A stretch of DNA of 64,000 nt from Roseateles oligotrophus (GTDB lineage: Bacteria; Pseudomonadota; Gammaproteobacteria; Burkholderiales; Burkholderiaceae_C): assembly GCF_025717515.1 (NCBI RefSeq), contig NZ_JAJIRN010000010.1, positions 124,001 through 188,000 of the forward strand, in the 5' to 3' direction. Shown here piece by piece: positions 26,767-35,780 of the stretch; position 1 is the first letter of the stretch; each line of letters opens with the position of its first letter. The position numbers and the translations under genes are program-made. The notes beneath the pieces were generated by a model. The model worked only from the letters and a program-made list of their open reading frames with translations. It was not told where the DNA came from and searched no databases.

Positions 26767-29082
26767 ATGAAAAACTATTTCTGTGGCCTTGCCATGGCTG
26801 CCCTCGGCATGTCGGCAAACGCCTCCGTCGGTATCGAGGCGCTGCGCCTGCAGGCCGGTGAGATCGGCGTCCGGATCGACGGTCGTCTTGACGAAGCCGT
26901 CTGGCAACGCGCGCCCTTGTTCGATCGGTTTGTGCAGTTCTTGCCGCAAGACCGGCAGACCGCGCGCTGGCGCACCACCGTGCAGGTGGTGGTCAGCGAG
27001 GACGCGCTGGTGTTTGGCATCCGCGCCTATGACCCGGCGCCCGAATTGATCCGTGCGCCCTTAGCGCGGCGTGACAAGGTGCTGCGTGACCAGGACTTTG
27101 TTTCGGTCGTGCTGGACCCGGTGGGTCAGCGTCGCTCGGCCCAATTCGCCCGCGTCAGTGCGGCCGGCGTGATCGCCGATGGCCTCTTCAACGCGGACGA
27201 TGACAGCGAAGACTTCGCCCCCGATTTCGACCTGCAGACGGCGGTGCAATTGCTGCCCGATGGCTATAGCGTCGAGCTGCGCTGGCCTTTGGCGGCGCTG
27301 CGCTTTCCCTATGCCGATGGCGCGCCCTGGTTGTTGATGGTGACGCGCAACACGCCGCGCGAGGCCAGCACGCTGGACGTCAGCGCGCCCTTGACCAAGG
27401 ACTCGCTCAACTTCATCGCCGAGCTGCAGCCCTTGGCGGGGCTGGCCGATCTGGTCGAACAGGTGCGCGAGCGCAGCTTTTTGAACATTCGACCCGAGCT
27501 GACGGCGCGCAAGGAACGCGAATCCGATCCGCTCAGCCAACGCAATCAACGCGAGCTGTCGCTGGGCCTGGAACTGAAATGGCGCCCTCGCGCGGACTGG
27601 GTAATAGACGCGGTCATCAACCCCGATTTCTCGCAGGTCGAGCTGGACACCCCCCAGCTCGCCGGCAACACCCGCTTTGCTCTGAGCGTGCAGGAGAAGC
27701 GTGCCTTTTTCCTGGAGAGCACCGATGTAGTCGGCCAAAGTCAATCGGACGGCAATCAAGATCAGCAAAGCCTGGCGGCCTTCTATTCACGTGCCATCAC
27801 CAACCCCGATTGGGGCCTGCGAGCGACTTGGCGCGGGGCCTCGGCCGAGGCGACGCTGCTGAGCATGCGGGACGCCGGCGGCGGCGAAATTTTTCGAGCT
27901 AACGCCTATGGCACTCGGACCCTGACCCAAAGCATGGGTTCGCGGGCCAGCTTCGCGCGCGCGCGGCAGCAATTCGCCATCGGGGCGCAGTCCTTGGGCC
28001 TGGCCTTGATCGCCTCCCAACGAGACTATGGCGCGGGCGCGAGCAATACGGTGCTGGGCAGCGATTTTGCCGCGCCCTTGGGCGACACCGACCTGCTGCG
28101 CGGTCATCTGCTGGCATCGAGCACCAGCGCGGGCTTTGATGCTAACGATCATTTGAGACGCATCTCGGCCGAAACCGGCCACAAGCTTTGGACGGAGTGG
28201 CGCCGGCGCAGCGAGGATTGGAACAATAGTGCGCAGTACGAGCAGGTCAGCCCGCGCTTTGCCAATGACAACGGCTTTGTCAGCCAAACCGGTTTCCGCC
28301 GCGTGACCGCTCAACTGAATAGGCGTCTTCCCGCGCAGAATTTGGCGGCACCAGCCTTGGGCGACTGGGCCTCGTTAGAGGCGCATGAGCTGGAGCTGCA
28401 GCTCAAACTGATGCAGTCGCAAACGCTCAATGACCCGCAACAAGGCGTCAAGGCCGGCGAGGTGATCGAGCGACAAGTGCAGCCGGGTATCTGGCTGGCG
28501 GCGGCGCGCAATACCGGCGTCTGGGGCCATCTGGGCCTGGACCAGCAACGCGCCCGCAGCGGCGGGATGCTGCATCAGCCGCGCACCTTGAATCTGGGCT
28601 TCGAGTCGAATCCAAACGCCTGGTTGACCCTGCTTAGTGCCGAACTGGCCTGGGGCCGGCGCCTCGACGTCGAGGCCGATCGTCTCGGGCGCGGTGCCAG
28701 TCTGATGTTGCAGGCCAAGCTGCGCAGCCCGCTGCCTTGGGGTGCTTGGTTGGAGCTGGAGCAGCAGCTCGGCCAGAGTTTTGTACGTAACGCATTAGCC
28801 CAGCGCAGCTTTACCGAGACCAACGCGCAGACGCTGGCGGTGCTGCACCTGAGCGCCCGCGATTCACTGCGCGCGATTGCTCAACAGACCCGCTATCAAC
28901 GCCTTGCGGAAGCGAATTTGCTGGCCGCAGATGAACGCTCGCGCCATCTCTCACTGGTTTACCAGCACCGGCAAGGCCTGTCGCGAGTGTTGAGCCTGGG
29001 GCTGGTTTCGGCGCTGGATAGGCCCGCGCAACAGCGCAACACGGAGCTATTTGCGAAGGCGGCCTTCGCCTTCCAGCCTTGA
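26767..29082 (+). CDS. DUF5916 / CBM9-like outer-membrane-associated protein
   Basis: 771 residues from the ATG at 26767 (MKNYFCGLAMAALGMSANA signal peptide); an ATG at 26743 is an alternative and neither has a clear ribosome site. The N-terminal 200 residues resemble the CBM9-like fold that opens DUF5916 proteins (VRIDGRLDEAVWQRAP; VFGIRAYDPAP). The rest alternates strands as in a large beta-barrel, with the characteristic INPDFSQVELDTPQLAGN and EKRAFFLES segments. The C-terminus ends in FAKAAFAFQP, aromatic like a barrel strand. Function is unknown in the family; outer-membrane location is predicted. A terminator follows after 28 bases. Confidence 0.8.
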   Translation: MKNYFCGLAMAALGMSANASVGIEALRLQAGEIGVRIDGRLDEAVWQRAPLFDRFVQFLPQDRQTARWRTTVQVVVSEDALVFGIRAYDPAPELIRAPLARRDKVLRDQDFVSVVLDPVGQRRSAQFARVSAAGVIADGLFNADDDSEDFAPDFDLQTAVQLLPDGYSVELRWPLAALRFPYADGAPWLLMVTRNTPREASTLDVSAPLTKDSLNFIAELQPLAGLADLVEQVRERSFLNIRPELTARKERESDPLSQRNQRELSLGLELKWRPRADWVIDAVINPDFSQVELDTPQLAGNTRFALSVQEKRAFFLESTDVVGQSQSDGNQDQQSLAAFYSRAITNPDWGLRATWRGASAEATLLSMRDAGGGEIFRANAYGTRTLTQSMGSRASFARARQQFAIGAQSLGLALIASQRDYGAGASNTVLGSDFAAPLGDTDLLRGHLLASSTSAGFDANDHLRRISAETGHKLWTEWRRRSEDWNNSAQYEQVSPRFANDNGFVSQTGFRRVTAQLNRRLPAQNLAAPALGDWASLEAHELELQLKLMQSQTLNDPQQGVKAGEVIERQVQPGIWLAAARNTGVWGHLGLDQQRARSGGMLHQPRTLNLGFESNPNAWLTLLSAELAWGRRLDVEADRLGRGASLMLQAKLRSPLPWGAWLELEQQLGQSFVRNALAQRSFTETNAQTLAVLHLSARDSLRAIAQQTRYQRLAEANLLAADERSRHLSLVYQHRQGLSRVLSLGLVSALDRPAQQRNTELFAKAAFAFQP

Positions 29083-29105
29083 TCTCAGGAACGCTTCGCC
29101 CATAG

Positions 29106-29132
29106 AAAAAGGCGCCCGAGGGCGCCTCTTTT
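29106..29132. terminator. Bidirectional terminator
   Basis: GGCGCC (29111-29116) and GGCGCC (29121-29126) form a stem around CGAG. It is preceded by five As and followed by TCTTTT. It can end the DUF5916 transcript (plus) and, read on the other strand, the RNA-binding protein transcript (minus), whose stop is at 29157. Confidence 0.75.
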
Positions 29133-29156
29133 CGCTATGCGAGGGGCAAGGGCTAA

Positions 29157-29675
29157 TTAATAGCCGCCGCCGCCCGAACGGCCACCGCCGCCGCCGTAGC
29201 CGCCGCCACCGCCGGAACGGCCACCGCCGCCACCGCCGTAGCCGCCGCCACCGGAACGGCCACCGCCGCCACCAGCGCCGCCGCCGTAACCGCCGCCGCC
29301 ACCACCGTAGCCGCCGCCACCGCCGCCGCCGCCGCCGTAGCCGCCGCCACCGGAACGGCCACCGCCGCCGCCGAAGCCGCCGCCACCGGAACGGCCACCG
29401 CCGCCACCGAAGCCACCTGGACGCTCTTCACGAGGACGAGCCTCGTTGACAACGATGGCACGGCCATCCATGTCTTGTCCGTTCATGCCATTGATGGCGG
29501 ATTGCGCCTCGGCATCCGAACCCATTTCCACAAAGCCGAAGCCCTTGGAACGGCCGGTGTCACGGTCCATCATGACCTTTGCAGAAGTCACTTGACCAAA
29601 TTGCGAGAATGCCTCTTGCAGTGTCTCGTCGCGCACGCTGTAGGCAAGATTGCCAACGTAAAGCTTGTTTCCCAT
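29157..29675 (-). CDS. RRM-domain RNA-binding protein with glycine-rich tail
   Basis: 172 residues. Residues 1-80 form an RNA-recognition motif with RNP-2 LYVGNL and RNP-1 KGFGFVEM. The rest is almost entirely Gly with repeated RSGGGGYGGGG units plus scattered Arg and Tyr. This is the architecture of small bacterial/cyanobacterial Rbp proteins and plant glycine-rich proteins, often cold-induced and RNA-chaperone-like. The tail is encoded by a highly repetitive GCC-rich tract (29160-29420) prone to length change. A GAAAGGGC site precedes the ATG. Its 5' region of about 240 bases is gene-free and could be a regulatory leader. Confidence 0.93.
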   Translation of the reverse strand: MGNKLYVGNLAYSVRDETLQEAFSQFGQVTSAKVMMDRDTGRSKGFGFVEMGSDAEAQSAINGMNGQDMDGRAIVVNEARPREERPGGFGGGGGRSGGGGFGGGGGRSGGGGYGGGGGGGGGYGGGGGGYGGGAGGGGGRSGGGGYGGGGGGRSGGGGGYGGGGGRSGGGGY

Positions 29676-29919
29676 GGGGAAGCCCTTTCAAATACCAAAA
29701 AAACCATGCGGAGCTTCAACCCATCCTGAACCATTCAAGCGAAGGTGCGGCTTCCATACACAGGTAAATGATTATGGGCGAAGGGTCTAGCCTCGCCCAC
29801 TGTTGGCAGGGTATTTGTTGTTTTTTCGCCGATAGAAAAAACCCTAGCGTCGCTGCCGTGCGAATTGCAGCTTAGTCAGCGCCGACTTAGCCGTTTCCGG
29901 CCACGGCAGGGCGCTGGCT

Positions 29920-30852
29920 ATGATGACCGCCATGCCCCAAAAACTATCGCTCCACGCCCTCAATCGGGTGCTCGCCAGCATCGACGCACCGCGCAATGGC
30001 CGCGCCTTCTACGCTTTATTGAGCGCATTTTGTCTGGCCGGTTTGATGCTGGCCTCGGCCGAGTCCGCGCTGGCCAAGAGCGACACCACCTGGGGCGTGA
30101 TCTGGGCGGGCTTGGGTTTGGTGGCCGCCTTTCTGGGCGTCAACACAACCGGCCTGCTGTTGATGGACCAGGCACGAGGACGGCCGGTGCGTGATGTGGT
30201 CGATGCCTTTCACGACGCGCTGCGGGTCGCACCCAAAGTCCTGCTGTGCCTGGCGATGTTGTTGGCCTTGATGGCATTGACTTTGGGCGCATTGCTGGCG
30301 CTGCTCTGGGCCGTCAAGCTCCCCTGGGTTGGTGCGCCCTTGTTTGCGCTGCTGGTGCCGCTGGGCGTTGTCTTGCTTGGGGTGATGGCCTTCAGCGGCG
30401 CCGTCATCATCGGGCCATTGACGGGGCCTTCGATGTGGAGTGGCCGCAGCGCCCTCGCTACGGCGCGGCTTTTGTTGAACCAGTTGCGTCACGGCGCCTT
30501 GGAGGCCGGCGCCTTGATGATGGCGGTGCTCTTGACCACCGGCCTGGTCAGCGCTGCGATCAGCTTTGTCGTCATCAGCGGCGGCCGCGCGATGGCGTTC
30601 TTGATGGTGTGGTTGATAGGCATCGATGTGCCGGCCCAGCAGTTGATGGCGGGCCTCTTCGGTTACGGCCTGCGCAGCCTGGGTGCCACCGGTGCGCCGG
30701 TCGCCGCGACGCCGCTGGGCATGGCGGCCTTGGTCGGCGGCGGCGTCGTCTTCGCGATCGCCCTGGTACTGCCCACGCTGGTCTATCTGCGCGGCTGCTG
30801 TGCGGTCTTCCTCGCGCTGCAAGACGCGCCGGCCGACGACGCCGATCTGTGA
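29920..30852 (+). CDS. Inner-membrane protein of unknown function
   Basis: 310 residues with about six hydrophobic helices (roughly 27-47, 57-80, 103-130, 138-162, 195-225, 265-290) and no motif that I recognise. The soluble loop RGRPVRDVVDAFHDAL follows the second helix. A later ATG at 29932 is also possible. The stop overlaps the GTG start of the BtuF-like gene (GTGA), so the two are translationally coupled. A membrane partner for the metal- or cobalamin-binding protein is a reasonable guess, but it does not look like a BtuC/FecD permease. Confidence 0.72.
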   Translation: MMTAMPQKLSLHALNRVLASIDAPRNGRAFYALLSAFCLAGLMLASAESALAKSDTTWGVIWAGLGLVAAFLGVNTTGLLLMDQARGRPVRDVVDAFHDALRVAPKVLLCLAMLLALMALTLGALLALLWAVKLPWVGAPLFALLVPLGVVLLGVMAFSGAVIIGPLTGPSMWSGRSALATARLLLNQLRHGALEAGALMMAVLLTTGLVSAAISFVVISGGRAMAFLMVWLIGIDVPAQQLMAGLFGYGLRSLGATGAPVAATPLGMAALVGGGVVFAIALVLPTLVYLRGCCAVFLALQDAPADDADL

Positions 30853-31619
30853 GCTCGCCACCCCGTATCGCCAGCCTGGTGCCCAGCATCACCGAGTTGC
30901 TGGTGGCGCTTGGGCTGGGCCCGCGCTTGGTCGCTCGCACCGGCTTTTGTATCCATCCGCAGGCGGCTTTGGCGGAGGTACCCAAGGTCGGCGGCACCAA
31001 GGATGTGAATCTTGCCAAGCTGCGAAAACTGGCACCGACCCATGTGATCGTCAATGTGGACGAGAACCGCTTGGAACTGGTCGAGGCCTTGCGCGAGTTC
31101 GTGCCGCATATGGTGGTGACCCATCCGCAAGGGCCGGAGGACAACTTGGCCTTGCTCGCGCAGATGGAGTTGCATTTCGGCGGTCAGCCCGGTGTGACCG
31201 AGCAATGCGCGCGACTCGGCGCTGAATTGAGGCTGGCCTTGCAGCGTTGCCGCAGCGAGGTTTGGCCGACCCAGCGAGTGCTCTATCTGATCTGGCGCGA
31301 ACCCTGGATGACGGTTGCCCGCGACACCTATATCGCGCGGATGTTGGCCGAGGTCGGCTGGCAGAGTTGGCCCGCGGTGCTGGGCGGCGAATCGGGCGCG
31401 GCGCGCTACCCCGCGCTGCAAGAAGGCGAGGCCTGGCTAAGCCAGATCGACCGCGTGCTGCTCAGCTCCGAGCCCTATCGCTTTGATGCCAGTCACTTTG
31501 AATCGGCCCAAGCGCTGTGCCCACAGGCCAAGGTGCAGCTGATCGATGGCGAGCTGCTCAGTTGGTACGGCCCGCGCGCCGCGCGAGGGTTGGACTATCT
31601 GCGAGCATTGGCCTCATGA
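30849..31619 (+). CDS. BtuF-like helical-backbone metal/cobalamin-binding protein
   Basis: 256 residues from a GTG start overlapping the preceding stop. It begins directly with the fold core, RIASLVPSITELLVALGLG, then LVARTGFCIHP, VGGTKDVNLAKLRKLAPTHVIV and a late VLLSSEPYRF. These are hallmarks of class III periplasmic binding proteins for cobalamin or siderophores (COG0614). No signal peptide is present, so it may be cytoplasmic, unlike BtuF; such orphan cytoplasmic relatives are common in Burkholderiales. No BtuC/BtuD genes are adjacent. Ligand unknown. Confidence 0.8.
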   Translation: MSSPPRIASLVPSITELLVALGLGPRLVARTGFCIHPQAALAEVPKVGGTKDVNLAKLRKLAPTHVIVNVDENRLELVEALREFVPHMVVTHPQGPEDNLALLAQMELHFGGQPGVTEQCARLGAELRLALQRCRSEVWPTQRVLYLIWREPWMTVARDTYIARMLAEVGWQSWPAVLGGESGAARYPALQEGEAWLSQIDRVLLSSEPYRFDASHFESAQALCPQAKVQLIDGELLSWYGPRAARGLDYLRALAS

Positions 31620-31644
31620 AGCGGAACTGAAACACAATCGCCCC

Positions 31645-32286
31645 ATGGACATCTACAAACCCCTGGTCGCCCTGCTCGCCATCGTCAACCCGGTCGGCGT
31701 GGTGCCCTTCTTCATCCACTTCACCAGTCATTTGACTCGTGCGCAGCGCAAGCACACGATCCTGGTCAGCTCCTTCACCGCCTTTGTCGTGATTGCCGTC
31801 AGCGCCTTGCTGGGGCTGAAGGTGATCGAATTCTTCGGCATCTCGCTGGCCTCGTTCCAGGTCGGTGGCGGCACGCTGTTGTTGATCAGCTCGATCCAGA
31901 TGCTCAACGCCCAGCCCGCCGAAAGCCGCAAGGATGATTTGAGCGAGGCCGCCAGCAAGGCCGACACCGGCGCCAGCATTGCCGTTGTGCCCTTGACCAT
32001 CCCATTGCTGACCGGCCCGGCGACGATCTCGACCATGGTCATCTACGCCGACAGAACCCGTCATTGGTGGGAGTTAGCCGTCCTGGTCGGCTACGGCGTC
32101 GTGGTGGGCTTGCTCACCTATCTGGTGTTCTCGGCCTCGGGCCGCATCGCCCGCGCGCTCGGCCAGACCGGCATCAACATCATGACAAGGCTGATGGGTT
32201 TGATTCTGGCGGCGCTGGCGGTTGAGCTGTTGGCCGACGGGCTGATCAAGCTGTTCCCGGTGTTGGCTTCGCATATTGCCAACTAA
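31645..32286 (+). CDS. MarC family integral membrane protein
   Basis: 213 residues from the ATG at 31645. Six predicted membrane helices in two groups, with the family hallmarks VNPVGVVPFF in helix 1 and VPLTIPLLTGPATIS after the central loop. MarC/YchE/YhgN proteins (UPF0056) have no firmly established function; early claims linking MarC to multiple antibiotic resistance were not upheld. It starts 25 bases after the BtuF-like gene. Three copies of a 56-base repeat follow the stop codon. Confidence 0.92.
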   Translation: MDIYKPLVALLAIVNPVGVVPFFIHFTSHLTRAQRKHTILVSSFTAFVVIAVSALLGLKVIEFFGISLASFQVGGGTLLLISSIQMLNAQPAESRKDDLSEAASKADTGASIAVVPLTIPLLTGPATISTMVIYADRTRHWWELAVLVGYGVVVGLLTYLVFSASGRIARALGQTGINIMTRLMGLILAALAVELLADGLIKLFPVLASHIAN

Positions 32287-32289
32287 TGA

Positions 32290-32450
32290 CTTTGCGGGAC
32301 AGTCCGATCGAACGTAGTGAGTAGCTCTGTCCTCAACTGATTGAGCTTTGCGGGGCAGATCGGTCGAACGAAGCGAGTAGCTCTGTCCTCAACTGATTGA
32401 GCTTTGCGGGACAGATCGATCGAACGTAGTGAGTAGCTCTGTCCACTAAC
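32290..32450. repeat. Three tandem 56-base hairpin repeats
   Basis: CTTTGCGG marks the unit start at 32290, 32346 and 32402, an exact 56-base period; the third copy diverges after about 48 bases. Each unit has GGACAGA or a close variant and TCTGTCC as stem arms (GGGCAGA in copy 2, GGACAGT in copy 1), enclosing a variable segment with the box GAACGTAGTGAG (copies 1, 3) or GAACGAAGCGAG (copy 2). No T-run, open frame or spacer-like variation. It fills the gap between MarC and the GMC gene. Confidence 0.92.
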
Positions 32451-32463
32451 TGAATAGGTTTCA

Positions 32464-34140
32464 ATGTTCGATTTCATCATCGTCGGCGCCGGCACCGCCG
32501 GCTGCCTCTTGGCCAATCGCCTGTCGGCGGACCCGAGCAAACGCGTGCTTTTGCTGGAGGCCGGCGGCAAGGATGACTACCACTGGATCCATATCCCGGT
32601 CGGCTACCTGCATTGCATCGGCAACCCCCGCACCGATTGGCTCTACCAGACCGAGGCCGAACCGGGTCTGAACGGGCGCAGCTTGCGCTACCCGCGCGGC
32701 AAGGTTTTGGGCGGCTGTTCCAGCATCAACGGCATGATCTATATGCGCGGCCAGCGCCGCGATTACGACGCCTGGGCGGCGGCCACCGGCGACCCGGCCT
32801 GGCGCTGGGAGGCTTGCCTGCCTGCGTTCAAACAACATGAAAATCATTGGCGGCTCGACAAGCCTGAGGGCGTGAACGCCGACTTCAAAGCCGCGCACGG
32901 CCATGGCGGCGAATGGCGGATCGAGCGCCAGCGCCTGCGCTGGGATGTGCTGGACGCCTTTGCGCAAGCGGCGGTGCAAGCCGGCATCCCTGCGACCGAA
33001 GACTTCAACGCCGGAGACAACGAGGGCGTCGGCTATTTCGAGGTCAATCAACGCCAAGGCCTGCGCTGGAACACGGCCAAGGCCTTTTTGCGTCCGACCT
33101 GCTATGCCCGCCCGAATTTCGAGTTATGGACCGGCAGCATGGTGCAGCGCCTCAAGCTGGCCCATGTGGATGGGCAGCTGCAATGCCAAGGCGCCGAGGT
33201 GCAAACACCCGGCGGACTGGAAAGCGTCAAGCTCAATCCCGGCGGCGAGCTGGTGTTGGCGGCCGGCGCGATCGGCTCGCCGCAAATTCTGCAGCTGTCC
33301 GGCATTGGCCCGGCCGCCTTGTTGCAAAGCCTGGGGATTGCCGTTCAGCAAGACCTGCCCGGTGTCGGCGCTAACTTGCAAGATCATCTGCAAATCCGCA
33401 GCGTCTACAAGGTCGAGGGCGCGCTGACGCTGAATACGCAGGCAGCCAGCCTCTTTGGCAAGGCCAAGATTGCGCTGGAATACGCGATCAAGCGCAGCGG
33501 GCCGATGAGCATGGCGCCGTCGCAGCTCGGTGCCTTCACCCGCAGCAGCCCCGACAAGCCCTGGTCCGATTTGGAATATCACGTCCAGCCCTTGTCGCTG
33601 GAGGCCTTTGGTGAGCCGCTGGATCGCTTCAACGCCATCACCGCCAGCGTCTGCAATCTGAACCCGAGCAGCCGCGGCACAGTGCAGATCCGCTCGGCCG
33701 ACCCGGCCCAAGCGCCGGCCATTTCGCCCAACTATCTGAGCACCGACGAAGACCGCTGCGTGGCTGCAGCCAGCTTGAAGCTAACGCGCAAAATCATTGC
33801 TCAGCCGGCCTTCGCGGCTTTCAAGCCCGAGGAGTACAAGCCCGGTTTGCAGTATCAGAGCGACGAGGATCTTGCTCGTCTGGCGGGCGACATCGCCACC
33901 ACCATCTTTCATCCCGTGGGCACTTGCAAGATGGGCCGCGCCGATGACGCGATGGCCGTCGTGGACAGCCAGCTGCGCGTGCGCGGGGCTAATGGGGTGA
34001 TCAAGGGCCTGCGGGTGGCCGATGCCAGCGTGATGCCCACCATCACCAGCGGCAACACCAACTCACCGACGCTGATGATCGCGGAAAAGGCGGCGGCCTG
34101 GATCTTGGCCGACGCGTCCAGAAACCTCAGGGGAGTTTGA
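32464..34140 (+). CDS. GMC-family FAD oxidoreductase (choline dehydrogenase-like)
   Basis: 558 residues. The N-terminal ADP-binding motif FIIVGAGTAGCLLANRL is followed by the GMC signature 1 PRGKVLGGCSSINGMIY and signature 2 GAIGSPQILQLSGIGP. The C-terminal catalytic region has the His in TIFHPVGTCKMG and the Asn in TSGNTNSPTLMIAEK. It most resembles choline/alcohol dehydrogenases of the BetA type, but no bet genes are nearby, so the alcohol substrate is open. The start is directly after the tandem repeats, without a strong ribosome site. The 3' end overlaps a small gene on the other strand by 14 bases. Confidence 0.92.
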   Translation: MFDFIIVGAGTAGCLLANRLSADPSKRVLLLEAGGKDDYHWIHIPVGYLHCIGNPRTDWLYQTEAEPGLNGRSLRYPRGKVLGGCSSINGMIYMRGQRRDYDAWAAATGDPAWRWEACLPAFKQHENHWRLDKPEGVNADFKAAHGHGGEWRIERQRLRWDVLDAFAQAAVQAGIPATEDFNAGDNEGVGYFEVNQRQGLRWNTAKAFLRPTCYARPNFELWTGSMVQRLKLAHVDGQLQCQGAEVQTPGGLESVKLNPGGELVLAAGAIGSPQILQLSGIGPAALLQSLGIAVQQDLPGVGANLQDHLQIRSVYKVEGALTLNTQAASLFGKAKIALEYAIKRSGPMSMAPSQLGAFTRSSPDKPWSDLEYHVQPLSLEAFGEPLDRFNAITASVCNLNPSSRGTVQIRSADPAQAPAISPNYLSTDEDRCVAAASLKLTRKIIAQPAFAAFKPEEYKPGLQYQSDEDLARLAGDIATTIFHPVGTCKMGRADDAMAVVDSQLRVRGANGVIKGLRVADASVMPTITSGNTNSPTLMIAEKAAAWILADASRNLRGV

Positions 34141-34273
34141 CGCCGTCGATGCTCACAGCAGGACCGATCAGGACCTCCTGCGTCTCGGCGGCAAGGCAGA
34201 GCATCGGTGCCGTGGCGGCCAGGCCGGCGATCAGGCCGGCTTTCAACATAGCGAGGGAGAAAGGCAAGCGCAT
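34127..34273 (-). CDS. Small secreted peptide (48 residues)
   Basis: A short frame with an excellent ribosome site (AAGGAG, seven bases before the ATG). The first 29 residues are a signal peptide: MRLPFSLAMLKAGLIAGLAA, then a continuing hydrophobic stretch to LCLAA. The mature part would be only 19 residues, ETQEVLIGPAVSIDGVKLP. It lies between the GMC gene and the M17 peptidase gene and is co-directional with the latter. It may be a real small exported peptide or the surviving 5' end of a longer gene. Not recognised. Confidence 0.5.
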   Translation of the reverse strand: MRLPFSLAMLKAGLIAGLAATAPMLCLAAETQEVLIGPAVSIDGVKLP

Positions 34274-34403
34274 CGCAAACTCCTTGGGTTTGGCCGGGCC
34301 GGCCGACTGGGCTGTCCAGTAGAAGCCGATTGCACGGCTTCTACCTGAGGCCTATCGACCCCGGCCCACCCAAGTTGAGGAATTTGTCACGCCGAGGCTG
34401 CTT

Positions 34404-35780
34404 TCACCCAGCGAAGCGCTGCTCCAGATAGGCCAACAGCGTGCGAATCGTCTGCGCCTCGCCGCCAACCGGGCGGCCCGGCCGCGCCACATCGTTCCAG
34501 GCGAACAGGTCGATATGCAACCAATCCTGGTTCTCGGGCACAAAGTATTCGAGAAAGAGCGCCGCATTGATCGCACCGCCGAGCGCGTTGCGGCCGGTGT
34601 TGACGATGTCGCCGATGCTGCTCTCGATGCCGGCCTTGTAGGGCGCCCACAGCGGCATATGCCACAGCGGGTCTTCCAGCTTGAGCCCCAAATCAACCAG
34701 ATCGCGGGCGCTGTCGAAATGCTTGCTGAACAAGGCCGGCAGTTGCGCGCCCAAGGCCACACGGGCGGCGCCGGTCAAGGTGGCCAGATCGATGATCAGC
34801 TCCGGCTTGCCTTCCGACGCATAGGCCAGCGCGTCGCTGAGCACCACGCGGCCTTCGGCGTCGGTGTTGCCGATTTCGATATGCAGGCCCTTGCGGGTCT
34901 TGATCACATCGCCGGGGCGGTAGGCGTTGCCGGCGATCGAATTTTCCACCGCCGGGATCAGCACTTGCAGCCGAACCGGCAGTTTGAAGGCCATCACCAG
35001 CGCGGCCAGACCCAGGGCGTTGGCGGCACCGCCCATGTCTTTTTTCATCTGCCGCATGCCGTCGGCGCTCTTCATATCGAGACCGCCGGTGTCGAAGCAG
35101 ACGCCCTTGCCGACGATGGCCAGCAGCGGCGCGTCGGCCTTGCCCCAATTCAGCTCGATCAGGCGCGGCGCGCGCGTCGAAGCGCGGCCGACCGCATGGA
35201 TGGCCGGGAAGTTCTGCTTCAGCAAGTCATCGCCGACGATCTGCTTGAACTTGGCGCCATGCTGTTTGGCGATCATCTGGGCCGCTTGTGCCAACTCCTC
35301 CGGCCCCATGTGCTCGGCGGGCGTGTTGACCAAATCCCGCGTGGCGGCCATCGCGGTTGCAAAGGCCAGGCCGCGCTGGGCGTCGGCGCTGGGTGCCAAG
35401 ATCAGCTCGGCGGGGGCGCGGCGGCGCGGCTTGTAGAGATCAAACTGGTAGGCGCCGAGTTCCCACGACAAGGCGGCGGTTTCGGCCGACAGCGCCAAAC
35501 CCTCGTCCGACAGTCGGTAAGCCCCTTCGGGCAGTGCCTGCGGCAGGGCGGCCAGGGCGAAGGGGTCGGCCACATGGCCGATGCCGGCGAAGACCTGGCC
35601 AAGTTTGCCGTCCGCGCCGGGCACCAGCGCGAAGCTGTCGGGCGCGCCGACAAAGCCCAAGGCCGCCAGCCAATGGCGGGTCGGCGTGGGCAAGGTCGCG
35701 GCAAGGGTCTTGAAGCTGCTGCGATCAACCACGGTGATGGCGATGGCGGCTGCGGCGGATGTCTTGAGTTGGACGGTCAT
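34404..35780 (-). CDS. M17 leucyl aminopeptidase family protein
   Basis: 458 residues from the ATG at 35780 (MTVQLKTS). An N-terminal macro-like domain is followed by the M17 catalytic domain: metal ligands in GKGVCFDTGGLDMKSADGM with the catalytic lysine, MKKDMGGAAN, and the signature NTDAEGRVVLSDALA with the bicarbonate-binding Arg. Two-zinc (or Mn) cytosolic aminopeptidase that trims N-terminal residues. It is slightly shorter than PepA (about 500), matching the PepB/LapA-like branch. Upstream 366 bases are gene-free. Confidence 0.92.
   Translation of the reverse strand: MTVQLKTSAAAAIAITVVDRSSFKTLAATLPTPTRHWLAALGFVGAPDSFALVPGADGKLGQVFAGIGHVADPFALAALPQALPEGAYRLSDEGLALSAETAALSWELGAYQFDLYKPRRRAPAELILAPSADAQRGLAFATAMAATRDLVNTPAEHMGPEELAQAAQMIAKQHGAKFKQIVGDDLLKQNFPAIHAVGRASTRAPRLIELNWGKADAPLLAIVGKGVCFDTGGLDMKSADGMRQMKKDMGGAANALGLAALVMAFKLPVRLQVLIPAVENSIAGNAYRPGDVIKTRKGLHIEIGNTDAEGRVVLSDALAYASEGKPELIIDLATLTGAARVALGAQLPALFSKHFDSARDLVDLGLKLEDPLWHMPLWAPYKAGIESSIGDIVNTGRNALGGAINAALFLEYFVPENQDWLHIDLFAWNDVARPGRPVGGEAQTIRTLLAYLEQRFAG

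Noticed and set aside
32290-32450. CRISPR array
   Set aside because: Copies are contiguous at 56 bases with no unique spacers and no cas genes.
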